A DNA stretch of 64,000 bases from Ancrocorticia sp047602305 (GTDB lineage Bacteria > Actinomycetota > Actinomycetes > Actinomycetales > Actinomycetaceae): positions 2,108,001 to 2,172,000 of the forward strand of contig JASGHO010000001.1 of assembly GCA_047602305.1 (NCBI GenBank), in the 5' to 3' direction. This document shows, one piece after another, positions 16,659 to 27,282 of this stretch. The notes under the pieces are model-generated. The model worked only from the letters and a program-made list of their open reading frames with translations, did no database searches and had not been told where the DNA came from. The position numbers and the translations under genes are program-made. How positions within the stretch are numbered: position 1 is the first letter of the stretch; every line of letters starts with the position of its first letter.

Positions 16659-17923
16659 CGCTCCAGCTCCTTCTTCAGGTCACGGAATGCCGAGTAGTTC
16701 GCCAGCACTTCGACCTTGCCGGGCGCGAACGTCTTGACGGCTTCCAACGGAGAATCGACCACGGTGCAGCGGAATCCCGCGTATTCGAGGCGAACTGCGA
16801 GGTCAGCGGCCCGCTCGCCGGAGGCGATAATGGTGCCGACGTCCTGCTTGCGTAGCGCCGCGAAGTCCACGTCCCACAGCCACGAGAGGTCTTCGCCGTC
16901 CGGGATCTGCCCGTTCACGGCGATGACCAGTTGCGGCGCACCGCGCGAGACCATCGTCATCGCTTCCTGCCAACCGGCCGGGTTCTTGGCCATGAGCATG
17001 CGCACGGAACGGCCGTCGATTTCGTAGGTCTGGTAGCGGCCCGCCACGCCGGTGACGCTGCGTAGGGCGCGCCCGAGCGCATCGGGCGTCACGCCACTGG
17101 CGAGTGCCGCCACGGCCGCCTGACCAGCGTTTCCGCGGTTGGCACGGCCGGGAAGTTCAGAGTACAGGGAGATTTTGGTGCCACCGGCAGCCTCCAAAAC
17201 GAAGGCTCCGTCCGCATCGCCGTCGCCCACGGTCCAGTCCGGCGCGGGGCGCGAGTATTCCGGCGCGCCGTCCACGTACCACTCGTCGCCCTCGCGGATC
17301 ACGAGGGTTCCGGTGCGCGGGAAGGACGCCGAGTCGGCGAGCCACGGCGCCCCCACCGACACCCACTGGACGTTCGGCGCGTCCCACGCCGCGGACGAGA
17401 TCAGCGGGTCGTCACAATTGGCGACGACGACGGCGCGCGGCGCGTTATCCACCGCCTTACGTATGGTGCCCTCCACGGTGCCGATCTCGCCGACACGATC
17501 CAGCTGGTCGCGGGAGAGGTTGAGCAGGATGAGGACCTGAGGGTCGGTGGCTTCGACGATCTGCGCGAGGTGCATTTCGTCCACTTCCAGCACGCAGTAG
17601 GGTGCCTTCGGGTTTTCCATGAGGGCGGTGAGGATGCCGGTGGTCATGTTGTCGCCGTTTTGGTTGGTGGCAACATCTCCGAGGGTGCGCATGGCCTCCA
17701 TGGTGAACTTGGTGGTGGAGGTCTTGCCGTTGGTGCCGGTGACCAGCGTGACGTGCTTGCCCGCAGAAAGCTGGCGCAGCAGGTCGGGGGCGATCCGCAG
17801 CGCCACCTTTCCACCGACCATGCCGCCGGCGCCGCGCCCGAGTAGCCGCGAGAGCCTCGCGGCGCCGCGGCCCGCAGCACACGCAACGTGTGCCCTTATC
17901 GAGAGCCTGTTCTCCGTTTTCAT
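16655..17923 (-). CDS. murT: Lipid II isoglutaminyl synthase subunit MurT
   Basis: A 422-residue Mur-ligase-like protein with central domain P-loop VTGTNGKTSTT (61-71) and a C-terminal DUF1727 domain, partner of GatD in the cytoplasm. It activates the D-Glu carboxylate of lipid II with ATP. MurT of staphylococci and streptococci carries a Cys4 zinc ribbon inserted in the ATPase domain. At the equivalent place this protein reads FPRTG (201-205) and WYVDGAPEYSRP (216-227), so the four expected cysteines appear to be F201, T204, V217 and A220. The fold probably persists without zinc. GAGAGG lies just upstream of the ATG. Confidence 0.93.
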   Translation of the reverse strand: MKTENRLSIRAHVACAAGRGAARLSRLLGRGAGGMVGGKVALRIAPDLLRQLSAGKHVTLVTGTNGKTSTTKFTMEAMRTLGDVATNQNGDNMTTGILTALMENPKAPYCVLEVDEMHLAQIVEATDPQVLILLNLSRDQLDRVGEIGTVEGTIRKAVDNAPRAVVVANCDDPLISSAAWDAPNVQWVSVGAPWLADSASFPRTGTLVIREGDEWYVDGAPEYSRPAPDWTVGDGDADGAFVLEAAGGTKISLYSELPGRANRGNAGQAAVAALASGVTPDALGRALRSVTGVAGRYQTYEIDGRSVRMLMAKNPAGWQEAMTMVSRGAPQLVIAVNGQIPDGEDLSWLWDVDFAALRKQDVGTIIASGERAADLAVRLEYAGFRCTVVDSPLEAVKTFAPGKVEVLANYSAFRDLKKELER

Positions 17924-18162
17924 AGCGCCTCTCTATTTCCCTGGAGATCCCACCGGTCACGGCCTGTGATGCGGCGAGCCCGTCCGGGCCCGCCCCATCA
18001 ACGAAATCTCTTCCGCCCGCCATTCTACGGCGCACACTGTTTCGTCAGTTTGCCATCTCTTTACAAGTTGGCCACTAAGCAAGCCCTGCCGCCTTCACGA
18101 CGACGCTCTCACCTCACCAGGCCACCCGACGTCACGATCTCACAGCCCACCCTAGCGTCCCG

Positions 18163-19200
<1,038 letters not shown>

Positions 19201-19226
19201 TACGCCTCACCTCCTTCTTGTGAAAG

Positions 19227-19296
19227 GGGCTGTATCGGAAGAACGACGACGACGCGACACCACGCCCCGTCCGCCACCAGCCCTCCGATACAGCCC
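19227..19296 (-). promoter_or_regulatory. Hairpin in grpE-dnaJ spacer
   Basis: Perfect 13-bp arms GGGCTGTATCGGA (19227-19239) and TCCGATACAGCCC (19284-19296). Its position inside the operon suggests an attenuator or RNA-processing site adjusting dnaJ levels relative to dnaK. Confidence 0.55.
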
Positions 19297-19305
19297 AATT
19301 CATGA

Positions 19306-19904
19306 TTACTCAGGGGACACTACTCCCACGCGCGCGGGGCGCAGGAGCTTTTCTCCCTGACGATATCCGGGTTGGATGAGAGCACTCACGGACTCCACGG
19401 TGGCATCCGGGGAGGTTTGATGCATGAGCGCTTCGTGAATCATGGGATCAAATTCGTCGCCTTCGGCGCCGAATCGCTCCACTTTGTAGTTGGTCTTGAG
19501 GATCTGCTCGAGCTTCTCAGCGATCTGACCCGTGGGCCCCGTGAGGTCGCCGTGCTGGCGAGCCAGTTCGACGTCGTCCAAAACCGGGAGCAGGTTCTCG
19601 ATCACCGAGCCAATACCCTCCTCGCGCCGCGTCAGACCCTCCTGCTTGGAGCGGCGGACGTAGCCGTTGTACTCCTGCTGCAGGTTGTAGATCTCGGCGC
19701 GGGCGCGGGCGAGCTGGTCCTCGAGCGAGGTGATGGTGTTCATCGCCTCGCTCAGCGGATCGACGAGCTCGTCGGCGGAGGAAGCGGACCCGGCCGAATC
19801 CCCAGAATCCCCGGAGGCCCCCGAAGCACCGGACTCGGCAGAATCAACCGACTCCGCCGAACCAGCTACGTCCTCGTTCAGCTCCTCGTTGAGGTTGTCT
19901 TCAC

Positions 19905-19908
<4 letters not shown>
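19306..19908 (-). CDS. grpE: Nucleotide exchange factor GrpE
   Basis: A 200-residue GrpE. The N-terminal 45 residues are an acidic Ser/Gly repeat region. A long coiled coil (about 50-105) precedes the beta domain with RFGAEGDEFDPMIHEALM and the C-terminal QPGYRQGEKLLRPARV, all typical of GrpE. It releases ADP from DnaK. Its start overlaps the dnaK stop by 4 bases. Confidence 0.96.
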
Positions 19909-21770
<1,862 letters not shown>

Positions 21771-21905
21771 AAGTTTTCTCCTTTTTCATCAGACCCGCCG
21801 AGCAGGCCCTGTTTACTTCTTCGGATCAGCCACGCCGTCTCCCGCGTGACGCTACCCCTCAAGTGTGACTGCTTTCGGAACTTATGTCCACCATGCTCCG
21901 TCATT

Positions 21906-21926
21906 CTTGAGTCTACTTCACTCAAC
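21906..21926. promoter_or_regulatory. HAIR element (HspR operator) upstream of dnaK
   Basis: CTTGAGT (21906-21912), seven bases, ACTCAAC (21920-21926) matches the known HAIR consensus CTTGAGT-N7-ACTCAAG with one mismatch. Together with hspR in the window, it indicates repression of dnaK-grpE-dnaJ by HspR. Confidence 0.88.
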
Positions 21927-21950
21927 TTTGACGGCGAGAAAGTTATTCCC
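21924..21950 (-). promoter_or_regulatory. SigH-like promoter of dnaK overlapping HAIR
   Basis: On the minus strand GGGAATA (21950-21944) is followed after 17 bases by GTT (21926-21924). This fits the actinobacterial SigH/SigR pattern GGAAYA-N17-GTT. The -10 element lies within the right arm of the HAIR site, so HspR binding would block the polymerase. Confidence 0.6.
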
Positions 21951-22217
21951 GAGTTCGCGGAAGAGATTTTCTTTCGTTGAAATACCAGGGAAAGATTGCG
22001 ATGTGACGACGACGGCGCCGCGCAGCCCAGAGCGTAACCGTCGCGTTGGGAACGAGTGCCCAACGTTGGCCGAAAGGACTGGAAACGAGCCCCCGCGAAC
22101 GTAGGCAAAAACGGGGGTGAGGGCGGACGCCGTCGTCGACCCATGAAAGATGTGATTTAAAACTCATCGTGGACAGACTTTCATTTACGCAACATTTGCG
22201 GCACGATATTCCTTAGG

Positions 22218-22235
22218 AGTTAGGGGCACCTAACT
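22218..22235. promoter_or_regulatory. Inverted repeat operator candidate upstream of DUF2218 gene
   Basis: Perfect 7-bp arms AGTTAGG and CCTAACT separated by four bases, 37 bases before the start codon. Arms resemble the TTAGG/CCTAA halves of DtxR/IdeR iron boxes but the spacing does not match the consensus, so the regulator is uncertain. Confidence 0.45.
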
Positions 22236-22272
22236 AGAAACATTCAACTAATGCCATTCGGTAGGAGTACAC

Positions 22273-22698
22273 ATGAGGTCGATCGCCAGCGTTCCCACGC
22301 AGCGCCCCGCCCGTTACGGGAAGCAGCTTGTGTCCCACATGGGCCGCAAGATCAAGGGGTCGTGGGACGGCGAAACCGGCCAACTAGATTTCAATGGTGG
22401 AGGAGACGTCCGCCTGTCCTCTCAGGACGCCTCCCTCACCCTTGAACTTTCCTGCGAAGAGAGCGAGGTGGATCGTCTCGAGCATATCGTGGGCATTCAC
22501 CTAGCTCGCTTTGGTTCCAAGGATGGCCTCTCCGTCGCGTGGAAGCGCGAGGACGGCACCGACGGAACCGTGCAGGGGCCTTTAAGCGAAGCCGACATGC
22601 AGGCACACGCCGAGGCCAAGAAGGCTCGTTTGGCTGCCCAGGCAGCCGAAAAAGCGGAGGAAGCTGCGGCAGCCGAAGGGGCACCTACGGCAAAGTAA
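22273..22698 (+). CDS. DUF2218 domain protein
   Basis: A 141-residue protein whose residues 3-100 match the DUF2218 pattern: PTQRPARYGKQLVSHMGRK, a WDGETGQLDFNGG strand, and the late HLARF...VAWKRED segment. The family has no established biochemical role; members are often found near iron or siderophore genes. The tail (about 105-141) is Ala/Glu/Lys-rich and probably a free helix. TAGGAG lies five bases before the ATG. It appears monocistronic, with an inverted-repeat operator upstream and a strong terminator downstream. Confidence 0.85.
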   Translation: MRSIASVPTQRPARYGKQLVSHMGRKIKGSWDGETGQLDFNGGGDVRLSSQDASLTLELSCEESEVDRLEHIVGIHLARFGSKDGLSVAWKREDGTDGTVQGPLSEADMQAHAEAKKARLAAQAAEKAEEAAAAEGAPTAK

Positions 22699-22868
22699 GC
22701 CTAGGAAGTTGCGCCGAGAGGCGCGGCGTCCGAATCGCTGGAGTCTGAAGAATTCCCGGCAACGGGGAGCGGCGCTCTGTGAAGAGTGCCGAACCGGAAG
22801 TTACGCCAACAGGCGCGGCATCCACTACAAGTGAATACCTATAACTGAATATCACTGCTCTAATTTTT

Positions 22869-22957
22869 CCGGGCACACCTTCTCTCACGTGCCCGGATTC
22901 AAGCTAGAAGCGCCGCTCGGATCCTTGCTGACACACCCCCGAGCGGCGCTTCTTACT
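22869..22957 (+). terminator. Two successive hairpins ending in a T-tract
   Basis: The first hairpin has CCGGGCAC (22869-22876) pairing with GTGCCCGG (22889-22896). The second has AAGCGCCGCTCGG (22908-22920) pairing with its complement (22939-22951), followed by TTACTTTTT. This is one of the clearest intrinsic terminators in the window. It lies 170 bases after the DUF2218 stop; the transcript between may be a small RNA. Confidence 0.75.
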
Positions 22958-23042
22958 TTTTAGTGAATCCGGGCGGCAGGCGCAAGGGTTTGCGATTAAG
23001 GCGCAGAAAGACGCGCGAATATCGGGGCGGTTGTGGGCCTAG

Positions 23043-23108
23043 CGGAATTTTGTGGCGGTGAGAGCGTTCTATGTGCCAATAATGGCGTACGGCCCGCTCT
23101 CGCCGCCA
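23043..23108. repeat. Dispersed palindromic repeat PR4, copy 2
   Basis: AATTTTGTGGCG, then GGTGAGAGCG / CGCTCTCGCC arms around an inner GCCAATAATGGC. It has the same architecture as 4887-4955 with changed stem sequences. Confidence 0.6.
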
Positions 23109-23250
23109 TCCAGTTCCATGCACCATAAATTCGCCCTTGCCCCTAGCTCTCAAACCCCCTGTCAACAAGCGGATTTCAGCGGTGGAGAATGGAAACGAAC
23201 TTCAGAGTCGGGACGCCAGTTCCATGCGCCATTTTCTATACGATGGGGGC

Positions 23251-24432
23251 ATGACACTCACGCCCCTTGCTGACCTTGGCCCCGAACTCACCCCGGAGCA
23301 GCGCGAACGCTACGCACGCCAGATCCGCCTGCCTGGATTCGGGGAGGCGGGCCAGCGCCGGTTGCTCGCCGGGAAGGTGTTGGTTGTGGGGGCAGGCGGC
23401 CTGGGGTCGCCCGCACTCCTGTACCTTGCCGCGGCCGGGGTGGGGACGATTGGGATTGTCGACGACGACGTCGTGGACCTCACCAACCTTCAGCGCCAAG
23501 TTATTCACTCCACCGCGAATGTTGGCATTCCGAAGACGGTCAGTGCGGCGCGGGCGGTGCAGGCGTTGAATCCTGACGTGCGGGTGGTTGAGCACGCGTG
23601 CCGCATCACCGAGGAGAACGCCGCCGAAATCATCTCCGGCTACGACGTGGTACTCGATGGCACCGACAACTTCCTCACCCGCTACACCATTGATGCCGCG
23701 TGTTCACGGCTCTCGGTGCCCGAAATCTGGGGATCAATTTTGCGCCACGCGGCGCAGGTCTCGGTGTTCTGGACCGGGGCGGGCTCGGCGGCACACGGGG
23801 TACCCGAGCCGGGTGTGTGCCTGCGCGACCTCTTCCCCTCCCCTCCCCCACCAGGAAGCACACCAAGCTGTGGCGAAGCCGGGGTGTTCGGGCTGCTGTG
23901 CGGGCAGGTCGGATCCATTATGGCTGGTGAGGCGGTTAAGCTGCTCACCGGAACCGGTGAACCCCTGCTGGGACGGGTGCTGGTACTGGATAGCGCGAGC
24001 AGCACCTACACGACCATTCCACTGGCCGGATCTGCGGATCGGCCGGAGCCCTTGGGCGGTCAGGAGTTGGCCGAAGCGTGCACGTTGACGCCGCGCGTGG
24101 CCACGATCAACGTGGCCACGCTGCGGTCGCTTCTCGACGAGCGAGCTTCCGGCCGAGCCACATTCACCCTTCTCGACGTGCGTGAAGATGACGAGTGGGA
24201 GATCAACCGCCTCGACGGCGCCGTGCATGTTCCCCTCGGTCAGGTATTGGACGAACCCGCTGCCGCTCTGGCTGGACTGGAGCCCGGACCAATCTACGTG
24301 TACTGTCTCGCGGGGGTGCGATCGCTACGCGCGGCCGAGGCCCTCGCCAATACTGGCGTCACAGCTGTGAGTGTGGATGGCGGAATCAAGGCGTGGTGGA
24401 GCGAGATCGATCCCGCGATGCCACGGTACTGA
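23251..24432 (+). CDS. moeZ: ThiF/MoeB-type adenylyltransferase fused to rhodanese (MoeZ)
   Basis: A 393-residue two-domain protein. The N-terminal ThiF/MoeB domain has the ATP-binding VVGAGGLGSPALLYLAAAG, the DLTNLQRQ segment and a cysteine at 207 in PSCGEAGVFG. The C-terminal rhodanese domain has active-site C352 in YCLAGVRS. MoeZ/MoeBR enzymes adenylate and then thiocarboxylate small sulfur carriers (MoaD, ThiS, CysO types) for molybdopterin, thiamine or cysteine synthesis. As in mycobacterial MoeZ, no CxxC zinc pairs are seen. The frame is open from 23137; 23251 is chosen because LTPEQRERYARQIRLPGFG is the usual family beginning. Confidence 0.9.
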   Translation: MTLTPLADLGPELTPEQRERYARQIRLPGFGEAGQRRLLAGKVLVVGAGGLGSPALLYLAAAGVGTIGIVDDDVVDLTNLQRQVIHSTANVGIPKTVSAARAVQALNPDVRVVEHACRITEENAAEIISGYDVVLDGTDNFLTRYTIDAACSRLSVPEIWGSILRHAAQVSVFWTGAGSAAHGVPEPGVCLRDLFPSPPPPGSTPSCGEAGVFGLLCGQVGSIMAGEAVKLLTGTGEPLLGRVLVLDSASSTYTTIPLAGSADRPEPLGGQELAEACTLTPRVATINVATLRSLLDERASGRATFTLLDVREDDEWEINRLDGAVHVPLGQVLDEPAAALAGLEPGPIYVYCLAGVRSLRAAEALANTGVTAVSVDGGIKAWWSEIDPAMPRY

Positions 24433-24656
24433 CGGACGCGATGCATTTGATCGACGTGAGGGGTTCGCTACGCATATATCTGCACAGCGAACCCCTCAGC
24501 ATGGATAAATGCTCCCGATTATCAAAGAACTACGAGTCAGAACGAGCACACGAAAAATTTGACTGCGCTGAGGGGTCCGATGCGGTGATATAACCGCAAC
24601 GGTCCTCTCAAGGACACCAATTTTCCTACTGTTATGTAGTTCGTCGAGCGCGACGT
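24433..24656. terminator. Hairpins between convergent moeZ and arginine deiminase gene
   Basis: Perfect 13-bp arms TGAGGGGTTCGCT (24457-24469) and AGCGAACCCCTCA (24486-24498), and a second imperfect hairpin GGGGTCCG...CGGTCCTC at 24574-24606. They lie between convergent stops and probably terminate both genes. Confidence 0.65.
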
Positions 24657-26099
24657 TTAGATTGGGTCGCGGAGGGTGGGGCAGGACATGCAGCGCGGGC
24701 CACCGCGTCCGCGCCCTAGCTGACCGCCGGAAATCTCCAGCACATCCACGCCATTGGCTACGAGGTAATCATTGGACAGCACGTTGTGGTTGTAGGCGAT
24801 CACAACGCCGGGCACCACGGCCAGGACGTTGAAGCCGTCGTGCCACTGCTCGCGCTCGGCCTCGGCCGCTGAGAAGTCGGGGCGCAGCACGCGCACGCTC
24901 TTGCGCCCCATCGCATGAGCAATAACCTGCCACACCTCCCCGGCGGCATGCGTCCGCACGCACACGTTCCCCGAGGCTGCGGGCGTGATGACCATCGATT
25001 CCAGTTCCCCAATACCGGGGTAAACGAGGAACGATTCAGGATCCACCATCGTCATCACGGTGTCGAGGTGCATGAATGCGCGCTTCTTGGGAATGTTCAA
25101 GGCTACGACGGTCGTCGCCTCCCCCGCCGCAAAGAGATCCGCCGCCAGACGCTCGATGCCCTGAGGCGTGGTGCGCTCGGACAGTCCTACGAGCACCGCA
25201 CCATTTCCAATCACCACGAGGTCGCCGCCCTCGATGGCGGCCGGAGCATCATCGAGCCCCTTGCTCCAACGCCGCGATCCAGCGAATTCCGGATGCCACC
25301 CATAGATGACCGACATGTTGACGGTCTCGCGGCGGCGTGCGCGGCGGTTGAGGGCATGAACCGACACCCCGCCGTAAATCCAGGCCGAAGAATCTCGTGT
25401 GAACAGATGATTGGGGAGGCAGGCGAACGTCATGTGGTCCGGTTCCTGAGCGGCCAGAAGTAGGGAGGAGGGAGCCTCACCGCGGGCAGAAACGAGCTCT
25501 TCCTTGGTCAATCCCCCGATAAGAAGTTCGGCGAGATTAACAGCATCGAGATCCGCCGCATAGTCCTTGAGCGCAGCCGCCAGCCCCACGCCGTACGAGC
25601 GACGGTCGAAGGTGTGCCGCATGGCGTACTCACGGGCCTCCGGGTTCTCCAGCGCGGTGGCCAACAACTGCTCCAGATAAAGCACCTCGGCGCCCTGACC
25701 ACGCAAAATACTGACGAACTTGTCGTGCTCTGTTTGCGCTTTCTCAAGCCACGGGACGTCGTCATACAACAGTGCATCCATCGTGGACGGAGTGACGCGG
25801 GAGAGCTCGCGACCCGGGCGATGCACGATCACCTGGCGCAGCCGCCCGGTCTCCGAGTCGATGCGATGCTTGGGTTGAGAATCCGTCTGGGATGCCGCCG
25901 GAGTGTCTATCCGAGACGCCGCACGGGCATCCCCCTGTTTCTCTAGCGAAGCGTCCGTTTGCGGTGTCGGCAAAGCATCCGCGGAAAGCGCTGACGCACC
26001 GTCCATCCGAGGTGCCGACGAAGCGTCCGTTCGAGACCCTGACGCACCTTCCGCCGCGTGTGAGTTCCGATCTGTGTGGGCAGTTTTCTGGCTACTCAT
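24657..26099 (-). CDS. arcA: Arginine deiminase with N-terminal extension
   Basis: A 480-residue arginine deiminase, hydrolysing arginine to citrulline and ammonia. The core begins at about residue 82 (ETGRLRQVIVHRPG). Catalytic features are AIEGGD, FMHLDTVMTMVD and the C-terminal nucleophile in GPRCMSCP. Family members are near 410 residues. The 80-residue N-terminal extension is a Ser/Thr/Asp-rich low-complexity sequence with repeated TDAS/RMDG-like blocks and has no in-frame start closer to the core, so it is probably translated. No arcB, arcC or arcD lies nearby, unlike usual ADI operons. Confidence 0.92.
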   Translation of the reverse strand: MSSQKTAHTDRNSHAAEGASGSRTDASSAPRMDGASALSADALPTPQTDASLEKQGDARAASRIDTPAASQTDSQPKHRIDSETGRLRQVIVHRPGRELSRVTPSTMDALLYDDVPWLEKAQTEHDKFVSILRGQGAEVLYLEQLLATALENPEAREYAMRHTFDRRSYGVGLAAALKDYAADLDAVNLAELLIGGLTKEELVSARGEAPSSLLLAAQEPDHMTFACLPNHLFTRDSSAWIYGGVSVHALNRRARRRETVNMSVIYGWHPEFAGSRRWSKGLDDAPAAIEGGDLVVIGNGAVLVGLSERTTPQGIERLAADLFAAGEATTVVALNIPKKRAFMHLDTVMTMVDPESFLVYPGIGELESMVITPAASGNVCVRTHAAGEVWQVIAHAMGRKSVRVLRPDFSAAEAEREQWHDGFNVLAVVPGVVIAYNHNVLSNDYLVANGVDVLEISGGQLGRGRGGPRCMSCPTLRDPI

Positions 26100-26194
26100 C
26101 TTTTCATCATGCCTGTTTCAGCCGCGGATGTCCCGTTCTCGGCGTAAAAGTGTCGAACTGCCAAGACGGATTCGTCCCGGCAGAGCACCCTGAA

Positions 26195-26272
26195 TCGCCG
26201 ACATCTGCCCTTAGCGTTCCATATCGCCCTCACTACGGCGATAACCAGCACTAAGGGCAGATGTCGATGAGC
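26195..26272. repeat. PR1b palindromic repeat, left bracket
   Basis: Outer arms GACATCTGCCCTTAG and CTAAGGGCAGATGTC pair perfectly. The core TTAGCGTTCC-ATATCGCC and GGCGAT belong to the PR1 family. An almost identical copy in direct orientation lies at 28242-28319. Confidence 0.9.
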
Positions 26273-26398
26273 CGGGAGACTCATCCTCCGTCACGATAGC
26301 CCGGCGTTCTACCCATCAATCCCACTCACGAACCTTTAACCTCACCACATTGGTTCGTAAACGTACCTATGCCTTGAAGGGGCAAGGTAGGTACAAGC

Positions 26399-26587
26399 AT
26401 GAGCAGTCAGCAGCGAAGCGATGCCACGTCGGTCGGGGCGTTGCGGGCGGTGTTGTCCGTGCGGATCAGTGACGATCCCGAGGGACTCGAGCGAGGAGTG
26501 AATCGGCAGGAAGCCGATTGCTGGCGTCACCGTTCGCAGCGGACTTTTTGTGCACCCGCTCGGATTAGTCATTCGAGATCTCTCTAG
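26399..26587 (+). pseudogene. Truncated serine recombinase (resolvase) remnant
   Basis: A 62-codon frame whose first 44 residues look like the N-terminus of a serine recombinase: RAVLSVRISDDPEGLERGV, with the catalytic R-x-S, then NRQEADC. After DC, where a recombinase should continue, homology stops and the frame runs into a 28-bp direct repeat and terminates. This looks like the remains of an integration or resolution module. Confidence 0.65.
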
Positions 26588-26629
26588 CATGCACGCCAGT
26601 GCTTTTTGTGCACCCGCTCGGATTAGTCA
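26544..26629. repeat. 28-bp direct repeat at end of recombinase remnant
   Basis: Two identical 28-bp copies, 26544-26571 and 26602-26629, each starting CTTTTTGTGCACCCGC and ending GGATTAGTCA. The second copy ends exactly on the stop codon of the DHFR-like gene. It may be a recombination scar. Confidence 0.95.
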
Positions 26630-27208
26630 GCGGCGCACCCGATAGCGCAGGTGAAGCACCCTGTTGCCCTGGATCACCGTGTCAGGGTTCTCCAGCAGGT
26701 GTTGCGAGTGGACCGACCCGAAGTATCGCTTGCCGGACCCGAACACGACAGGGGCGACATCCATGCGTACCTCGTCGATCAAGCCCGCAGCAAGTACCTG
26801 ACCGCCGACATCGCCAGCGGCGACCTCGATGATGCGGTCACCCGCAAGTTCCTGAGCTTTGGCCACGGCTGCCTCGACGCCATCGACGAAATGGAACGGT
26901 GCCTCGGGATGCCAGCTCTCGGGCCTGCCTCGGTGGGTCACGATGACAGCGTGATCGACCCCAGACGGAGGTACACCGTCCCAGCCGTCCGTCATGTCGA
27001 ATACGTGACGGCCGCAGATCGTCACCCCGATCTGATCCCAATACGGTCGGGTGTAGTCGTATGACGCCTGCGACACTTTCAGAGCACCGCTCTCCTCCAA
27101 CGGCACATCGCCGCTGACGAGCCACTCGAACAGTAGCCCTGGGTCGTCGTTCTCATCCGCAATGAAACCGTCCACCGACACCGACGCATACATCACTACT
27201 CTACCCAT
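26627..27208 (-). CDS. DHFR/RibD C-terminal-like reductase
   Basis: A 193-residue protein of the RibD_C (dihydrofolate reductase-like) superfamily. It has MGRVVMYASVSVDGFIAD at the N-terminus, VTICGRHVFDMTDGW, IIEVAAGDVGGQVLAAGLIDEVRMDVAPVVFG-type motifs split across the fold, and GSGKRYF. Such proteins bind NADPH; substrates of stand-alone members are mostly unknown. The ATG at 27208 is chosen because GGAG is eight bases upstream and the family N-terminus starts there; the frame is open up to a TTG at 27286. It follows an AraC regulator on the same strand, 74 bases away. Confidence 0.85.
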   Translation of the reverse strand: MGRVVMYASVSVDGFIADENDDPGLLFEWLVSGDVPLEESGALKVSQASYDYTRPYWDQIGVTICGRHVFDMTDGWDGVPPSGVDHAVIVTHRGRPESWHPEAPFHFVDGVEAAVAKAQELAGDRIIEVAAGDVGGQVLAAGLIDEVRMDVAPVVFGSGKRYFGSVHSQHLLENPDTVIQGNRVLHLRYRVRR

Positions 27209-27282
27209 GAGGCGTACTCCACTCCTTGCGTACACGTACACGTACACGGTAGTGACGTGCGCGCGAGCAGTCTTGTAAGAAA

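Noticed and set aside
22211..22240. DtxR/IdeR iron box upstream of the DUF2218 gene
   Set aside because: The halves TTAGG and CCTAA are present but separated by four bases rather than the consensus nine; kept only as an unassigned operator.
22685..22888. 67-codon ORF antisense to the DUF2218 3' region
   Set aside because: No ribosome-binding site, no domain; explained by repeats in the region.
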